Shown piece by piece: positions 1-8,693 of a stretch of DNA of 56,423 bases. Position numbers and translations under genes: made by a program. Origin of the DNA: CAZEVY01 sp964515555. GTDB taxonomy: Bacteria; Acidobacteriota; Terriglobia; Bryobacterales; Bryobacteraceae. The first letter of the stretch is position 1, and each line of letters opens with the position of its first letter. The DNA lies in assembly GCA_964515555.1 (NCBI GenBank), contig CAZEVY010000023.1, forward strand, positions 1 through 56,423, written 5' to 3'. A model generated the notes under the pieces. That model saw nothing but the letters and a program-made list of their open reading frames with translations. It ran no database searches and was not told the origin of the DNA.

Positions 1-1
1 G

Positions 2-418
2 CAATCTCTCCGGGCCCGGCTTCAGTCACGGGTGGTATCTACAATGCCACAGATGTTCCGCCCGGAGTTTCTGAACCGGGTGGACGAGACCATCGTGTTC
101 CACTCGCTTGGCGAAAAGGAGCTGGCGAAGATCGTCGATATCCAGTTAGGCGGGCTGCGGAAGCGGCTGGCCGACCGAACGATCGGGCTGGAGATCAGCG
201 ATGCCGCGCGGTTGCACCTGGTCCGCGAGGGCCACGAACCGGCTTATGGGGCGCGGCCGCTGAAGCGCGCGATTCAGAGGGAGCTTGAAACGCCGCTCGC
301 GCGTCTCTTACTTCAGGGAGAGATTCGCGACGGCCAGACGGTGACGGTGGACCTGGACGCGACGGGCGGGCTGAAGTTCCGCGCGCTTGGCGCCGAGGAA
401 GTGACGGTGAATTCATGA
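2..418 (+). CDS. clpB: ClpB disaggregase, C-terminal fragment
   Basis: This is the C-terminal end of an AAA+ ClpB-type chaperone, which rescues aggregated cytoplasmic proteins with DnaK. The 5' part lies outside the window. The segment FRPEFLNRVDE is the sensor-1 region of the second AAA+ module. The stretch YGARPLKRAIQRELETPLA is the sensor-2/D2-small-domain signature, and the protein ends soon after it as ClpB does. The stop overlaps the lon start (ATGA), so the two protein-quality-control genes are probably co-transcribed and translationally coupled. The first ~30 bases encode residues that match the family poorly although the frame is open, which may be contig-edge noise. ClpA/ClpC is less likely because no ClpP-loop context is visible, but the fragment alone cannot fully exclude it. 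Confidence 0.88.
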   Translation, partial: QSLRARLQSRVVSTMPQMFRPEFLNRVDETIVFHSLGEKELAKIVDIQLGGLRKRLADRTIGLEISDAARLHLVREGHEPAYGARPLKRAIQRELETPLARLLLQGEIRDGQTVTVDLDATGGLKFRALGAEEVTVNS

Positions 419-2808
419 GCGATAAGAACGAACCTGGCGGAGAGCGGCCGCGGAAGTCGAAGAATGGGATGCAGAGCCTGCCCGTTCTGCCCATCAAGAA
501 CACGGCGCTGTTCCCGCACCTGCTGATGCCGCTTTCGGTGGGCCGGCCGGCGTCGCTGGCGGCGGTGGAGGCGGCGCTCGCCTCCGAGGACAAGGAGATC
601 CTCATCATCGCCCAGCGCGACACCTCGGTCGAGTCGCCCTCACAGGGAGATCTCTACGGCTACGGGACCAAGGGCGTGGTGCGGAAGATGTCGCGCAACA
701 ACGACGGCATCACGGAGATCCTGGTGCTGGGCGTGGAGCGCGTGATGCTGCTGGCGGTCGAACAGGCTGAGCCGTACATGATCGCCAAGGTGCGCCTGGC
801 GCCGCTGCCCAACGAAGTCAGCGCTGAAGTCGAGGCGCTGACGCGTTCGGTACTCGACCTGGCTACGCGCGCGGTGGAGCTGGCCCAGCCGCAGTCGCCG
901 GTGGACATGTCGCAACTGGCGGCGGCGAACCAGGGAAATCCCATCCGGCTGGTGCACCTGCTGGCCTCGATGTTCAGCCTCGATCTCGAAAAGGAACAGA
1001 CGCTGCTCGAAGCGCAATCGTGCGCCGACGCGTTGCGGCTGCTGCATTCTTATCTCGCGCACGAAGTGCAAGTGCTGGAGCTGCGCAACAAGATCGCGAG
1101 CGATGCGCGTTCCGAGATCAACAAGGAACAGAAGGACTACCTTCTGCGCCAGCAGTTGCGGGCCATCCAGCAGGAGCTCGGCGAGAAGAATCCCGAGCAG
1201 GCCGAGACCGACCAGTTGCGGGAGCGGCTCGAAAAGGCCGACCTCCCCGACGAGGTCCGCAAGGAGGCGCTGCGCGAGCTGGGACGGCTGGAGAAACTGC
1301 CGCCGGCGGCGCCCGACTATCACGTCATCCGCACCTATCTCGACTTCGTGCTGGAACTGCCTTGGCGGGTCGCCACGGAGGACAGCCTCGAAATCGCGCG
1401 TGCCCGCCAGATTCTCGACGAGGACCACTACGATCTCAAGGAGGTCAAGGAGCGCATCCTCGAACAACTCGGCGTGCTGAAGCTGAATCCCAAGGCAAAG
1501 GCACCGATCCTGTGCTTCGTCGGACCGCCGGGAACGGGCAAGACGTCGCTGGGGCAGTCGATCGCGCGCTCGATGGGGCGTAAGTTCGAGCGCTTCAGCC
1601 TGGGCGGCATGCACGACGAGGCGGAATTGCGCGGACACCGGCGGACTTACATCGGCGCCATGCCGGGCCGCCTGATCCAGGCGATACGCCGCGCCGGCGC
1701 GAACAATCCAGTGATCATGCTGGACGAGGTCGACAAACTCGGCCGCGACTTCCGGGGCGATCCGGCGTCGGCGCTGCTGGAGGTGCTCGACCCGGAGCAG
1801 AACAGCACGTTCCGGGATAATTACCTCGATTTACCGTTTGATTTATCGAAGGTTTTCTTCATCACCACGGCGAATACGCTCGAGACGATTCCCAGGCCGC
1901 TGCTCGACCGCATGGAACTGCTGCGCCTGCCCGGCTATACCGAAGAGGAGAAGTTCGAGATCGCGCGGCGATATCTGATCCCGCGGCAACTGCGTGAGTG
2001 CGGGCTGGCCGTGGAGCAGGTAACCATCTCCGACGACGCGCTGAAGGCGGTCATCCGCCGATACACGCGCGAGGCCGGGCTGCGGCGGCTGGAACGCACG
2101 ATCGCCAAGCTGGCGCGCAAGGTGGCGTTGAAGTTCGCCGAGCACTCGGCGGAGGCGGCGACCGTCGAGGAATCGCACCTGCTCGACTACCTGGGCGCCG
2201 AGCCGTTCACGCCCGAGCAGGTCCGGAAGGTCATGCCCGCGGGCGTGGCGGCGGGACTGGCCTGGACCGAGACAGGCGGCGAGGTGCTCTACATCGAGGC
2301 GTCGCTACTGCCTGACGGCAAGGGTCTCACGTTGACAGGCCAGCTCGGCGAGGTGATGCAGGAATCGGCCAAAGCGGCGCAAACGTTCCTGTGGTCGCAC
2401 GCGGCCGACTACGGAATCGACCCGTCGAAGTTCACCAAGGCGGGCGCGCACATCCACGTGCCGGCGGGCGCCGTGCCGAAGGACGGCCCCTCGGCGGGGA
2501 CGGCGATGACGGTCGCCCTGGCGTCGATGTACACGGGCCTGGCGGCGCGGTCCGACACGGCCATGACCGGCGAGATCACGCTCACCGGCCTGGTGCTGCC
2601 GATCGGCGGCGTAAAGGAGAAGGTGCTGGCGGCGCGGCGCGCCGGGATTCGGCGGATCGTGCTGCCGAAGGCGAATCAGAAGGATCTTCGCGACCTGCCC
2701 GAAGAGATCCGGCCCGAGATGGAGTTCGTGCTGATCGAGCGGGTGGACGACCTGCTGGCCGCGTTGATTCCGCACATCGGCGAGCGGCGGGGTCCGGTGG
2801 CGGCGTAG
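415..2808 (+). CDS. lon: ATP-dependent Lon protease
   Basis: This is a Lon (La) serine-lysine protease of 797 aa, the usual family length. It degrades misfolded and regulatory proteins in the cytoplasm. The N-terminal LON substrate-binding domain (about residues 20-215) starts with LPVLPIKNTALFPH. A coiled-coil linker follows (about 215-330, with DYLLRQQLRAIQQELGE). The AAA+ domain has Walker A GPPGTGKTS at about 370-378 and Walker B VIMLDEVDKL. The proteolytic domain carries the catalytic Ser in KDGPSAGTA (about 693) and the conserved Lys segment PIGGVKEK (about 734). The start ATG overlaps the clpB stop by four bases, so initiation is probably coupled. All catalytic elements are intact. A 9-bp hairpin just downstream could terminate the transcript. 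Confidence 0.97.
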   Translation: MSDKNEPGGERPRKSKNGMQSLPVLPIKNTALFPHLLMPLSVGRPASLAAVEAALASEDKEILIIAQRDTSVESPSQGDLYGYGTKGVVRKMSRNNDGITEILVLGVERVMLLAVEQAEPYMIAKVRLAPLPNEVSAEVEALTRSVLDLATRAVELAQPQSPVDMSQLAAANQGNPIRLVHLLASMFSLDLEKEQTLLEAQSCADALRLLHSYLAHEVQVLELRNKIASDARSEINKEQKDYLLRQQLRAIQQELGEKNPEQAETDQLRERLEKADLPDEVRKEALRELGRLEKLPPAAPDYHVIRTYLDFVLELPWRVATEDSLEIARARQILDEDHYDLKEVKERILEQLGVLKLNPKAKAPILCFVGPPGTGKTSLGQSIARSMGRKFERFSLGGMHDEAELRGHRRTYIGAMPGRLIQAIRRAGANNPVIMLDEVDKLGRDFRGDPASALLEVLDPEQNSTFRDNYLDLPFDLSKVFFITTANTLETIPRPLLDRMELLRLPGYTEEEKFEIARRYLIPRQLRECGLAVEQVTISDDALKAVIRRYTREAGLRRLERTIAKLARKVALKFAEHSAEAATVEESHLLDYLGAEPFTPEQVRKVMPAGVAAGLAWTETGGEVLYIEASLLPDGKGLTLTGQLGEVMQESAKAAQTFLWSHAADYGIDPSKFTKAGAHIHVPAGAVPKDGPSAGTAMTVALASMYTGLAARSDTAMTGEITLTGLVLPIGGVKEKVLAARRAGIRRIVLPKANQKDLRDLPEEIRPEMEFVLIERVDDLLAALIPHIGERRGPVAA

Positions 2809-2830
2809 GCGTGGCGGCAGCTTCGAGATA

Positions 2831-2857
2831 ACCGGAACGGCCGGATGGCGTTCCGGT
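2831..2857. terminator. Hairpin between convergent lon and cytochrome c genes
   Basis: A perfect 9-bp inverted repeat (ACCGGAACG / CGTTCCGGT) with a 9-nt loop lies in the 78-bp gap between two convergent stops. There is no T-run on either side, so it is at best an imperfect bidirectional terminator. Position and symmetry are the only evidence. Confidence 0.45.
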
Positions 2858-2886
2858 AGACGCCGGCGCCGGACCCGAGGCCGGAC

Positions 2887-3330
2887 TTACTTCTGCAACG
2901 TCTCGACGTATTTCGTGAGGTTTCGCAGGCGCAACTGCACCAATGCATTGTCCCGCGCCATCTCGCGGAACACGCGGCCCCACACCGGCATATCCTTCGA
3001 ACCGTGGGCGGCCAGGTCGATTTCGCCGCTCAGGACGCCATAGACACGCAACTCGGGAAACTTGCCCTTGTTCTGCGTGGCCAATTGCGTCAGGTCGGCG
3101 GGCATCTTCTTCAGCGCCGGCATCGCCGGCCCCATGCCTTTTCCGTCGACTCCGTGGCACACCGCGCAGTACTCCCGAAACATTTCATGGCCGTCGGCGG
3201 CGTTGGTGGGCACCGGGGGAACGTACTTCACGGTCGGCTTCTGTTGGCCTTGAAGCGCCGCCACCAGGCTGACTATGACGATCGCCAGTAAGACCCCGGA
3301 CAAATAACGGGAACCATAGGAAGTCCGCAT
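2887..3330 (-). CDS. Small exported c-type cytochrome
   Basis: A 147-aa monohaem cytochrome c. An N-terminal hydrophobic segment (residues 11-26) acts as an uncleaved anchor or signal peptide. The haem motif CAVCH is at residues 55-59, and Met114 in DMPVWG is the likely sixth ligand. The protein would carry electrons on the periplasmic side of the membrane. The start is well supported by AAGGAG five bases upstream of the ATG. It is monocistronic and convergent with lon. No oxidoreductase partner is adjacent, so the electron donor and acceptor are unknown. Confidence 0.88.
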   Translation of the reverse strand: MRTSYGSRYLSGVLLAIVIVSLVAALQGQQKPTVKYVPPVPTNAADGHEMFREYCAVCHGVDGKGMGPAMPALKKMPADLTQLATQNKGKFPELRVYGVLSGEIDLAAHGSKDMPVWGRVFREMARDNALVQLRLRNLTKYVETLQK

Positions 3331-3385
3331 GTAAGCTCCTTTGTGCAGGACCTGTGCACGCCGAAGACCGCACGATTCACCCCAT

Positions 3386-5689
3386 TCAGGCGGCTTCCGG
3401 CGCCCCCGGTTGGGGGTTTACACCCAGACGTGTGGTCGAATTCCCCTGCGCATCCACCACGGCGATGGCCGCCATGTGAACGATGTCGTCCACCTCGCAG
3501 CCGCGTTGAAGCACGTGCACCGGCCGCGACAGCCCCATCAGAATCGGGCCGATGGCTTCGGCGCCGCCGAGCCGCATGAGCAGCTTGTAGGCGATGTTGC
3601 CGGCTTCGAGATTCGGAAAGATCAGCACGTTGGCGCCGCCAGCCAGCCGGCTGAACGGATAGGTTCCGGCCAGGATCTCAGGCGTCACCGCCGTGTCGGC
3701 CTGCATCTCGCCGTCGACCGTCAGTCCCGGCTCGCGCCGCCGCACGATCTCCACGGCGTGGCGCACTTTCTGGGCCAGCGGGTGCCGCGCGCTTCCGAAA
3801 TTCGAGAACGAGAGCATCGCCACGCGCGGCTCCACGTCGAAGCTGCGCGCCGTCGACGCCGCCACCACGGCGATTTCGGCGAGGTCCTCCGCCGAAGGCT
3901 CGATGTTGACGGTTGTGTCGGCCAGGAAGTAGGTCTCGCCTCGCGGCGTGATCAGCATGTACATGCCGCTGACGCGCGCCACGCCGGGCTTCAAGCGAAT
4001 CACCTGGAGCGCCGGGCGGATGGTGTCCGGATAGTGCTGCGTGAGGCCGGCGATGAGCGCGTCGGCGTCGCCCATGTGCAGCATCATCACGCCGAAAGTA
4101 GTGCGGTTGGCGACCAGATCCGCCGCCTCGTTCAGGGTCACGCCCTTGCGCTGGCGCAGCCGGTAGTACTCGTCGCGATACGCCTCGCGCCGCGCCGTCG
4201 ACGACGGGTCGACGATCGCGGCGCCGTCCAGGTCCAGATGCAGTTCGAGGGCGCGCGAGCGGATGGCCGTCTCACGCCCCACCAGAATCGGCGCGGCGAT
4301 GCCTTCGTCAGCCAGAATCTGAGCGGCGCGCAGGATCTTTGGTTCCTCGCCTTCGGGGAAGACCACCCGGCGGGGCTGCCGCCGCGCCTTGTGGATCACC
4401 GAGCGCATCACTTCGTGCGTCTTGCCCAGGCGCCGCTCCAGCCGGTCGCGATACTCCTCCAGGTCGACCGGCTGACGCGCCACGCCCGTCTCCATGGCCG
4501 CGCGCGCCACCGCCATCGAGACCCGGATCAGCACCCGCGGATCGAAGGGCTTGGGAATGATGTAGTCGCGTCCGAACTCCAGGCGATCGACGCCGTAGGC
4601 GCGGCGCACGGAATCCGGAACATCCTCGCGCGCCAGCGCGGCCAGCGCTTCGGTCGCCGCCAGCTTCATCTCGTCGTTGATGGCTGTGGCGCGCACGTCG
4701 AGCGCCCCGCGGAAGATGAAGGGGAACCCCAGGACGTTGTTCACCTGGTTGGGATAGTCGGAGCGGCCGGTCGCCATGATGACGTCGCCGCGCGCGGCCC
4801 TGGCGGCGTCGTAGGGGATCTCCGGATCGGGATTCGCCAGCGCGAAGACGATCGGGTCCGGCGCCATGGAGCGGAGCATCGCGGGCGTCACGCAACCCGC
4901 CGCCGAGAGTCCGACAAACACGTCGGCCCCCGTGAGCGCCTCGGCCAGCGTGCGCCGATCGGTCGCCGCCGCGAACTCCTCCTTGTAGCGGTTCATGCCC
5001 TCGGTGCGGCCGCGGAAAACGACGCCCTTGGTGTCGCACAGCAGCACGTTTTCCCGCCGCACGCCGAGGCGCAAATAGTGCCGCGCGCAGGCGATTCCGC
5101 TCGCACCCGCGCCGTTGATAACTACCTTGAGCTCGCCGATCCGCTTGCCCGCCAGTTCGACCGCGTTCACGAGCGCCGCCCCCGAGATGATGGCCGTGCC
5201 GTGTTGATCGTCGTGGAACACCGGGATCCTCATCGTGCGCCGCAGCTCTTCCTCGATCTCGAAACACTCCGGCGCCCGGATGTCCTCCAGGTTGATCCCG
5301 CCGAAGGTCGGCTCCAACAACTGACAGGCGCGGACGATCTCGCGCGGGTCCTTGGTCGCCAGCTCCAGGTCGAAGACGTCGATGTCAGCGAAGCGCTTGA
5401 ACAGGACTCCTTTACCCTCCATCACCGGCTTGCCCGCCGCCGGGCCGATGTCGCCGAGTCCCAGGACTGCGGTGCCGTTTGTGACCACCGCCACCAGGTT
5501 GCCCTTGGCCGTGTAGCGGTAGACCGCCTCAGGTTCCCGCTCGATCGCCAGGCACGGAACCGCCACCCCGGGGGTATACGCCAGCGCCAGATCGCGCTGC
5601 GTGCGGCAGGGCTTGGTCGCCGATATCGCCACTTTTCCCGGCGGCCACGAGCTGTGGTAGTCGAGAGCGTCTTCGTCGCGTACGGGCAT
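3386..5689 (-). CDS. maeB: NADP-dependent malic enzyme fused to phosphotransacetylase-like domain
   Basis: MaeB-type malic enzyme, 767 aa, close to the E. coli protein length. It decarboxylates malate to pyruvate with NADP reduction, supplying NADPH and linking the TCA cycle to gluconeogenesis. The N-terminal malic domain has AYTPGVAVPC (about residue 37) and the metal-binding region IPVFHDDQHGTA. The Rossmann segment follows with INGAGASGIACARHY (about 190). The C-terminal Pta-like domain (from about 445, VFPEGEEPKILRAAQ) is usually regulatory, sensing acetyl-CoA, rather than catalytic. The SD-like GGAG lies just upstream of the ATG. It is transcribed divergently from the HEXXH protein gene, with only 66 bp between them. 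Confidence 0.95.
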   Translation of the reverse strand: MPVRDEDALDYHSSWPPGKVAISATKPCRTQRDLALAYTPGVAVPCLAIEREPEAVYRYTAKGNLVAVVTNGTAVLGLGDIGPAAGKPVMEGKGVLFKRFADIDVFDLELATKDPREIVRACQLLEPTFGGINLEDIRAPECFEIEEELRRTMRIPVFHDDQHGTAIISGAALVNAVELAGKRIGELKVVINGAGASGIACARHYLRLGVRRENVLLCDTKGVVFRGRTEGMNRYKEEFAAATDRRTLAEALTGADVFVGLSAAGCVTPAMLRSMAPDPIVFALANPDPEIPYDAARAARGDVIMATGRSDYPNQVNNVLGFPFIFRGALDVRATAINDEMKLAATEALAALAREDVPDSVRRAYGVDRLEFGRDYIIPKPFDPRVLIRVSMAVARAAMETGVARQPVDLEEYRDRLERRLGKTHEVMRSVIHKARRQPRRVVFPEGEEPKILRAAQILADEGIAAPILVGRETAIRSRALELHLDLDGAAIVDPSSTARREAYRDEYYRLRQRKGVTLNEAADLVANRTTFGVMMLHMGDADALIAGLTQHYPDTIRPALQVIRLKPGVARVSGMYMLITPRGETYFLADTTVNIEPSAEDLAEIAVVAASTARSFDVEPRVAMLSFSNFGSARHPLAQKVRHAVEIVRRREPGLTVDGEMQADTAVTPEILAGTYPFSRLAGGANVLIFPNLEAGNIAYKLLMRLGGAEAIGPILMGLSRPVHVLQRGCEVDDIVHMAAIAVVDAQGNSTTRLGVNPQPGAPEAA

Positions 5690-5702
5690 TCATTTTCTCC
5701 TG

Positions 5703-5752
5703 GCACTGAAAGTGCACTCCGACGGCCAAACAGCCGATAAGTCGGTCGGAGG
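5703..5752. promoter_or_regulatory. Divergent intergenic region with nested inverted repeats
   Basis: The gap between maeB and the HEXXH-protein gene holds a palindrome GCACT-gaa-AGTGC (5703-5715). A second inverted repeat follows, CTCCGAC (5717-5723) / GTCGGAG (5745-5751). The right arm contains the GGAGG Shine-Dalgarno of the downstream gene, so the RNA hairpin would mask it. The first palindrome could be a repressor site for maeB. Function is inferred from symmetry alone. Confidence 0.35.
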
Positions 5753-5755
5753 CAC

Positions 5756-6385
5756 ATGCGGAAAGCGGGGATTCTACTGTGGGCCGCCGCGGTGGGCGCG
5801 GCCACGGCCGTCACCCCCCCGGTTCACATCGCCGTCGTGCTTGACGCGAAGATCGAGTTGTCGCGGTCCGCTCTGGAGGCGATGAAGAGCGAATTCACGG
5901 CGATATTCTCCCTCGGCGAAGTCCGATGGTCGTGGCACCGGCTGGGGGAGCAGATTTCGTCCAATCGTCTGGTAGTGGTTCGGATATGGCCGGAGTCGAA
6001 CTCGTCCCCGACCGCCTCCCTGGCGTTCACGCACCTCTCCGAGGGGACCATTCTCCCGTTCGTCGAGTTTGACCCGGCGCGCGTGCGCCGCATGCTCGAG
6101 CCGTCTTTGCGGCTCCTGGAGCCGGACGAGGGCGACGACCTTCTGGGCCGGTCGCTCGGACGCATCCTGGCCCACGAGGCCTATCACGTGCTCGCGAACA
6201 CAACGTCACACGGTAACGGCGTCACCAAGAAGGCCTTCTGCATCCGCGATCTTCTGGCCGACCGGCTGGAGCTCGACGCCCGGGCGATCGCCCTGCTCGA
6301 AGCGGGACTGGGCCTGGCGCACCCAGCGACCGGCTATTCGGCGGCAACGCGGAACGCCATCTCCTGGTCGCCCGGACGGATGTAG
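5756..6385 (+). CDS. Exported HEXXH putative zinc metallopeptidase
   Basis: A 209-aa protein with a signal peptide (MRKAGILLWAAAVGAATA). The sequence HEAYH at residues 140-144 matches the HEXXH zinc-protease signature. His152 in TTSHGNG and acidic residues near 166-175 (DLLADRLELD) are candidate third ligands. This layout resembles short acidobacterial secreted proteins in which HEXYH is followed by an LAxTxSH segment. The substrate is unknown and the rest of the protein matches no family I recognise. GGAGG lies about four bases before the ATG and is part of a potential hairpin. The last 52 bp overlap the convergent gene at 6334-8058. Assignment as an active protease rests only on the motif. 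Confidence 0.7.
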   Translation: MRKAGILLWAAAVGAATAVTPPVHIAVVLDAKIELSRSALEAMKSEFTAIFSLGEVRWSWHRLGEQISSNRLVVVRIWPESNSSPTASLAFTHLSEGTILPFVEFDPARVRRMLEPSLRLLEPDEGDDLLGRSLGRILAHEAYHVLANTTSHGNGVTKKAFCIRDLLADRLELDARAIALLEAGLGLAHPATGYSAATRNAISWSPGRM

Positions 6386-8058
6386 CGCCCCGGCTTCCAC
6401 GCCAGCGGCACGTACAATCGCGCGACCGCGTAACGCAGCGCCGTCTCCGGCGCGTTCGCGTACGGATTGAACGGGTGGACCGGCCACGCCAGGCGCGCGT
6501 TGGGATCGACGTACACCTTCCAGCCGGCGTGACGAATCCAGCCGCCGAGGTCGGCGGGAGACAGCTCCCAGGCTTCCTCGCCGACCGCGATCCGCTTCCC
6601 CGCCCCGGTCTCCAGGATCGCGCCGGGCTTCAGACACAACTGCAAGGTCAGGGCGCCCTCGTCGGGCGGACGGCCCCGCCCGGTAATCGAGAACCTCAAC
6701 GCGACCTCCGCGGCCGAGGGCTCCGGAACGCGCAGGTCGGCGAAGAAGCTGTGATAGCCGAGCGACAGCCGGTCGCCGGCGTCGTCCATTTGAAGCCGCG
6801 TGGAAATCGGCATGTGCGAGACCAGACCCATCAGCTTTTCGTGGAAAGTCGCCAGTTCATGCTGGCGTTTCGAGTTCGCCCCCGTGATAATGAGCCCCAG
6901 TTTTTCGTGGAATACGCTGACATGTCCCTGCCGATCGAGATAAAACTGACTGTTCGGCGCCTGGGAATTCATGATTCCGGAGTACGCCACCTGCCACGGC
7001 CCGGTCTTGCGCACTCCGGCGGCGATCGACATCTGGTGGCGATACTTCGGAAGCTGCTGCGGCGCGAACTGCGCCGGCCCTTCGTGGTAGTACAACGCGT
7101 CCTGCGCCAGCCGTCCGAGCTGGTCGACCGCCAGCGTCTCCGGCTTGAAGAAATCGGCGAGAAACGCCGCGTAGCCGCGCCCCTCGGGCCAGTGCGTGAA
7201 GGCGAACTGTCCCCAGGCGCTGACTCCCCACCGCCGCGTGCGATCGTTCACCACGTCCACGGGCTCGCCGTTGAGGAAGGTGTAGTACCGATGCAGATCG
7301 GTCGCCTTGCGGATCGCCGGCAGCACGTCGGGGTCGCGCGAGTGCTCCCAGTAGAGCGCGACACCGGTCAGCGTCAGGTGGTTGTAGCCGATGGTCGGAC
7401 CGTCGCGGTTGTGCTCGCCCCAGAAGCCGTCGGACGACTGCTCGCTCATCGCGAAGCGCCGCAGGATGCGCGCGCCCAACGCCTCCCAGTCCTTGTTGCC
7501 GAAGCTCTTCCCGCCCAGGTGCAGCAGCGTCGCCCACTGTACGTAGTGATTCGGCGAGGTGCCGATGAACGGCGAGTGCCACCACGGAAAATCGAGCCGC
7601 ATGATGGCGTCCTCGACGTGCAGCGCGATGAGCTTCTCCAGCTCCCGACGCCAGCGTGCGCGCCGTGCGTCGCCGAGGTCGCGCTCCAGCAGCCGCCAGG
7701 TCTCCAGCCACATGTAGCTGTCCCAGTCGTGGTCGCCGCGCTGCTGGTAGCTTCCCTTTTCGCTCTCCGACGCCAGCAGATCGCCGATGCGCACCGCCAG
7801 CGCCAGCATCTTCGGATCGCGATGGCGCGCGTTGGCCGGGTGCTTGTGGGCGTAGAGCACAGCCGGCGCCAGGATCGCGTATGGGAAGTGCCGCCCGCCG
7901 CCGCCCGATTCGATGGTCCGCAGGTCGGCGCCGGGCATCGAGTCGAGCCGCTTCTCGACGCTGGCCGACCCGGCCTCGAGCAGCCTGAAGTATGCGCCCG
8001 GCAGATCGGCGGCGTCCGCCGGCCCCAGCGCCAGAATCAGTAACGCAATGCGCTTCAC
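6334..8058 (-). CDS. Exported hypothetical protein, possible alpha/alpha-toroid polysaccharide-active enzyme
   Basis: A 574-aa secreted protein with a short signal peptide (MKRIALLILALGPADA). The first ~330 residues are rich in helix pairs with Trp/Tyr/His clusters such as WWHSPFIGTSPNHYVQW and YNHLTLTGVALYWEH. This is how alginate lyases and heparinase II/III-like lyases look. The C-terminal ~200 residues look like a beta-sandwich. I recognise no definite family signature, so polysaccharide lyase or glycoside hydrolase activity is inference. The GTG start is supported by a TATCGT -10-like hexamer 7 nt upstream, indicating a leaderless mRNA. The 3' end overlaps the convergent HEXXH gene by 52 bp. 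Confidence 0.6.
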   Translation of the reverse strand: MKRIALLILALGPADAADLPGAYFRLLEAGSASVEKRLDSMPGADLRTIESGGGGRHFPYAILAPAVLYAHKHPANARHRDPKMLALAVRIGDLLASESEKGSYQQRGDHDWDSYMWLETWRLLERDLGDARRARWRRELEKLIALHVEDAIMRLDFPWWHSPFIGTSPNHYVQWATLLHLGGKSFGNKDWEALGARILRRFAMSEQSSDGFWGEHNRDGPTIGYNHLTLTGVALYWEHSRDPDVLPAIRKATDLHRYYTFLNGEPVDVVNDRTRRWGVSAWGQFAFTHWPEGRGYAAFLADFFKPETLAVDQLGRLAQDALYYHEGPAQFAPQQLPKYRHQMSIAAGVRKTGPWQVAYSGIMNSQAPNSQFYLDRQGHVSVFHEKLGLIITGANSKRQHELATFHEKLMGLVSHMPISTRLQMDDAGDRLSLGYHSFFADLRVPEPSAAEVALRFSITGRGRPPDEGALTLQLCLKPGAILETGAGKRIAVGEEAWELSPADLGGWIRHAGWKVYVDPNARLAWPVHPFNPYANAPETALRYAVARLYVPLAWKPGRYIRPGDQEMAFRVAAE

Positions 8059-8065
8059 GTTAACT

Positions 8066-8071
8066 ACGATA
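8066..8071 (-). promoter_or_regulatory. Leaderless-type -10 (TATCGT) for the 574-aa exported protein
   Basis: TATCGT on the minus strand ends 7 nt before the GTG start, and no Shine-Dalgarno is present. It belongs to the recurrent TAnnnT-to-start pattern of this window. Confidence 0.35.
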
Positions 8072-8181
8072 GCTTGTCGCGCAACGGTCCACGAATCGCG
8101 GAAGGCGCCCGGCGCGATGCGGATGCGGAGGGGTCCCGCGCCGCGCGGAAACTCTGCCGATAGGCATGCGACTTCGTTTCC

Positions 8182-8187
8182 TATACT
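8182..8187 (+). promoter_or_regulatory. Leaderless-type -10 (TATACT) for the DUF3291 gene
   Basis: TATACT ends 8 nt before the ATG. The AAAGGA between them sits one or two bases from the ATG, too close for normal Shine-Dalgarno spacing, so transcription probably starts at or beside the start codon. Confidence 0.45.
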
Positions 8188-8195
8188 GAAAGGAT

Positions 8196-8693
8196 ATGGC
8201 CGGTTTTCATCTCGCTCAGGTCAATGTCGCACGAGCGCGGGCGCCGCTCGAGGATCCGCTGATGAGGGACTTCGTGGCGCGGCTCGCGGAAATCAACTCG
8301 CTTGCCGAGGCCAGTCCCGGATTCGTCTGGCGGTTCCTGGACGAGATTCACGGCACGTCCTACCTTCAGGTGTTCGGTGAGGATCGTTTTCTATTCAACA
8401 TGAGCGTGTGGGAGTCGGACGAAGATCTGAAGCGCTACGTCTACGCCAGCGCGCACCGCGAGCTGCTGGCGTCGCGGCACGAATGGTTCGAGAAGCGCCC
8501 GGGCCCCTCCTTGGCGATGTGGTGGATTCCGGCCGGCGCGATTCCCACGGTCGAGGACGCCAAGTCGAGGCTCGACCACCTCGGTGCGCATGGCCCGACG
8601 CCGCTCGCCTTCACCTTCCGCGATGGGTTCCCCGCGCCCCGTCACGATGCCCCGGCCGGAGTCTCGGCGCAGTTGGACGCCAGCTCGCCGTAG
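8196..8693 (+). CDS. DUF3291 domain protein
   Basis: A 165-aa cytoplasmic protein of the DUF3291 family, an antibiotic-biosynthesis-monooxygenase-like ferredoxin fold. Family hallmarks visible are LAQVNVARARAPLEDPLM at the N-terminus, INSLAEASPGFVWRF, and NMSVWESDEDLKRYVY. A conserved HREL...WFEKRPGPSLAMWWIPAG block follows. The biochemical role of the family is not known to me. It is monocistronic and convergent with the glycosyltransferase operon, overlapping its last gene by 52 bp. The start is fixed by the conserved MAGFHLAQ beginning and by the TATACT hexamer just upstream. Confidence 0.85.
   Translation: MAGFHLAQVNVARARAPLEDPLMRDFVARLAEINSLAEASPGFVWRFLDEIHGTSYLQVFGEDRFLFNMSVWESDEDLKRYVYASAHRELLASRHEWFEKRPGPSLAMWWIPAGAIPTVEDAKSRLDHLGAHGPTPLAFTFRDGFPAPRHDAPAGVSAQLDASSP

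Noticed and set aside
3341..5740. Long + strand open frame of 799 codons opposite maeB
   Set aside because: Its translation is Arg/His-rich with no family match, while the minus strand encodes intact MaeB. It is a GC-driven antisense shadow.
6475..8043. Plus-strand 522-codon open frame
   Set aside because: Antisense to the 574-aa exported protein, which has a signal peptide and promoter; the frame shows no domain.
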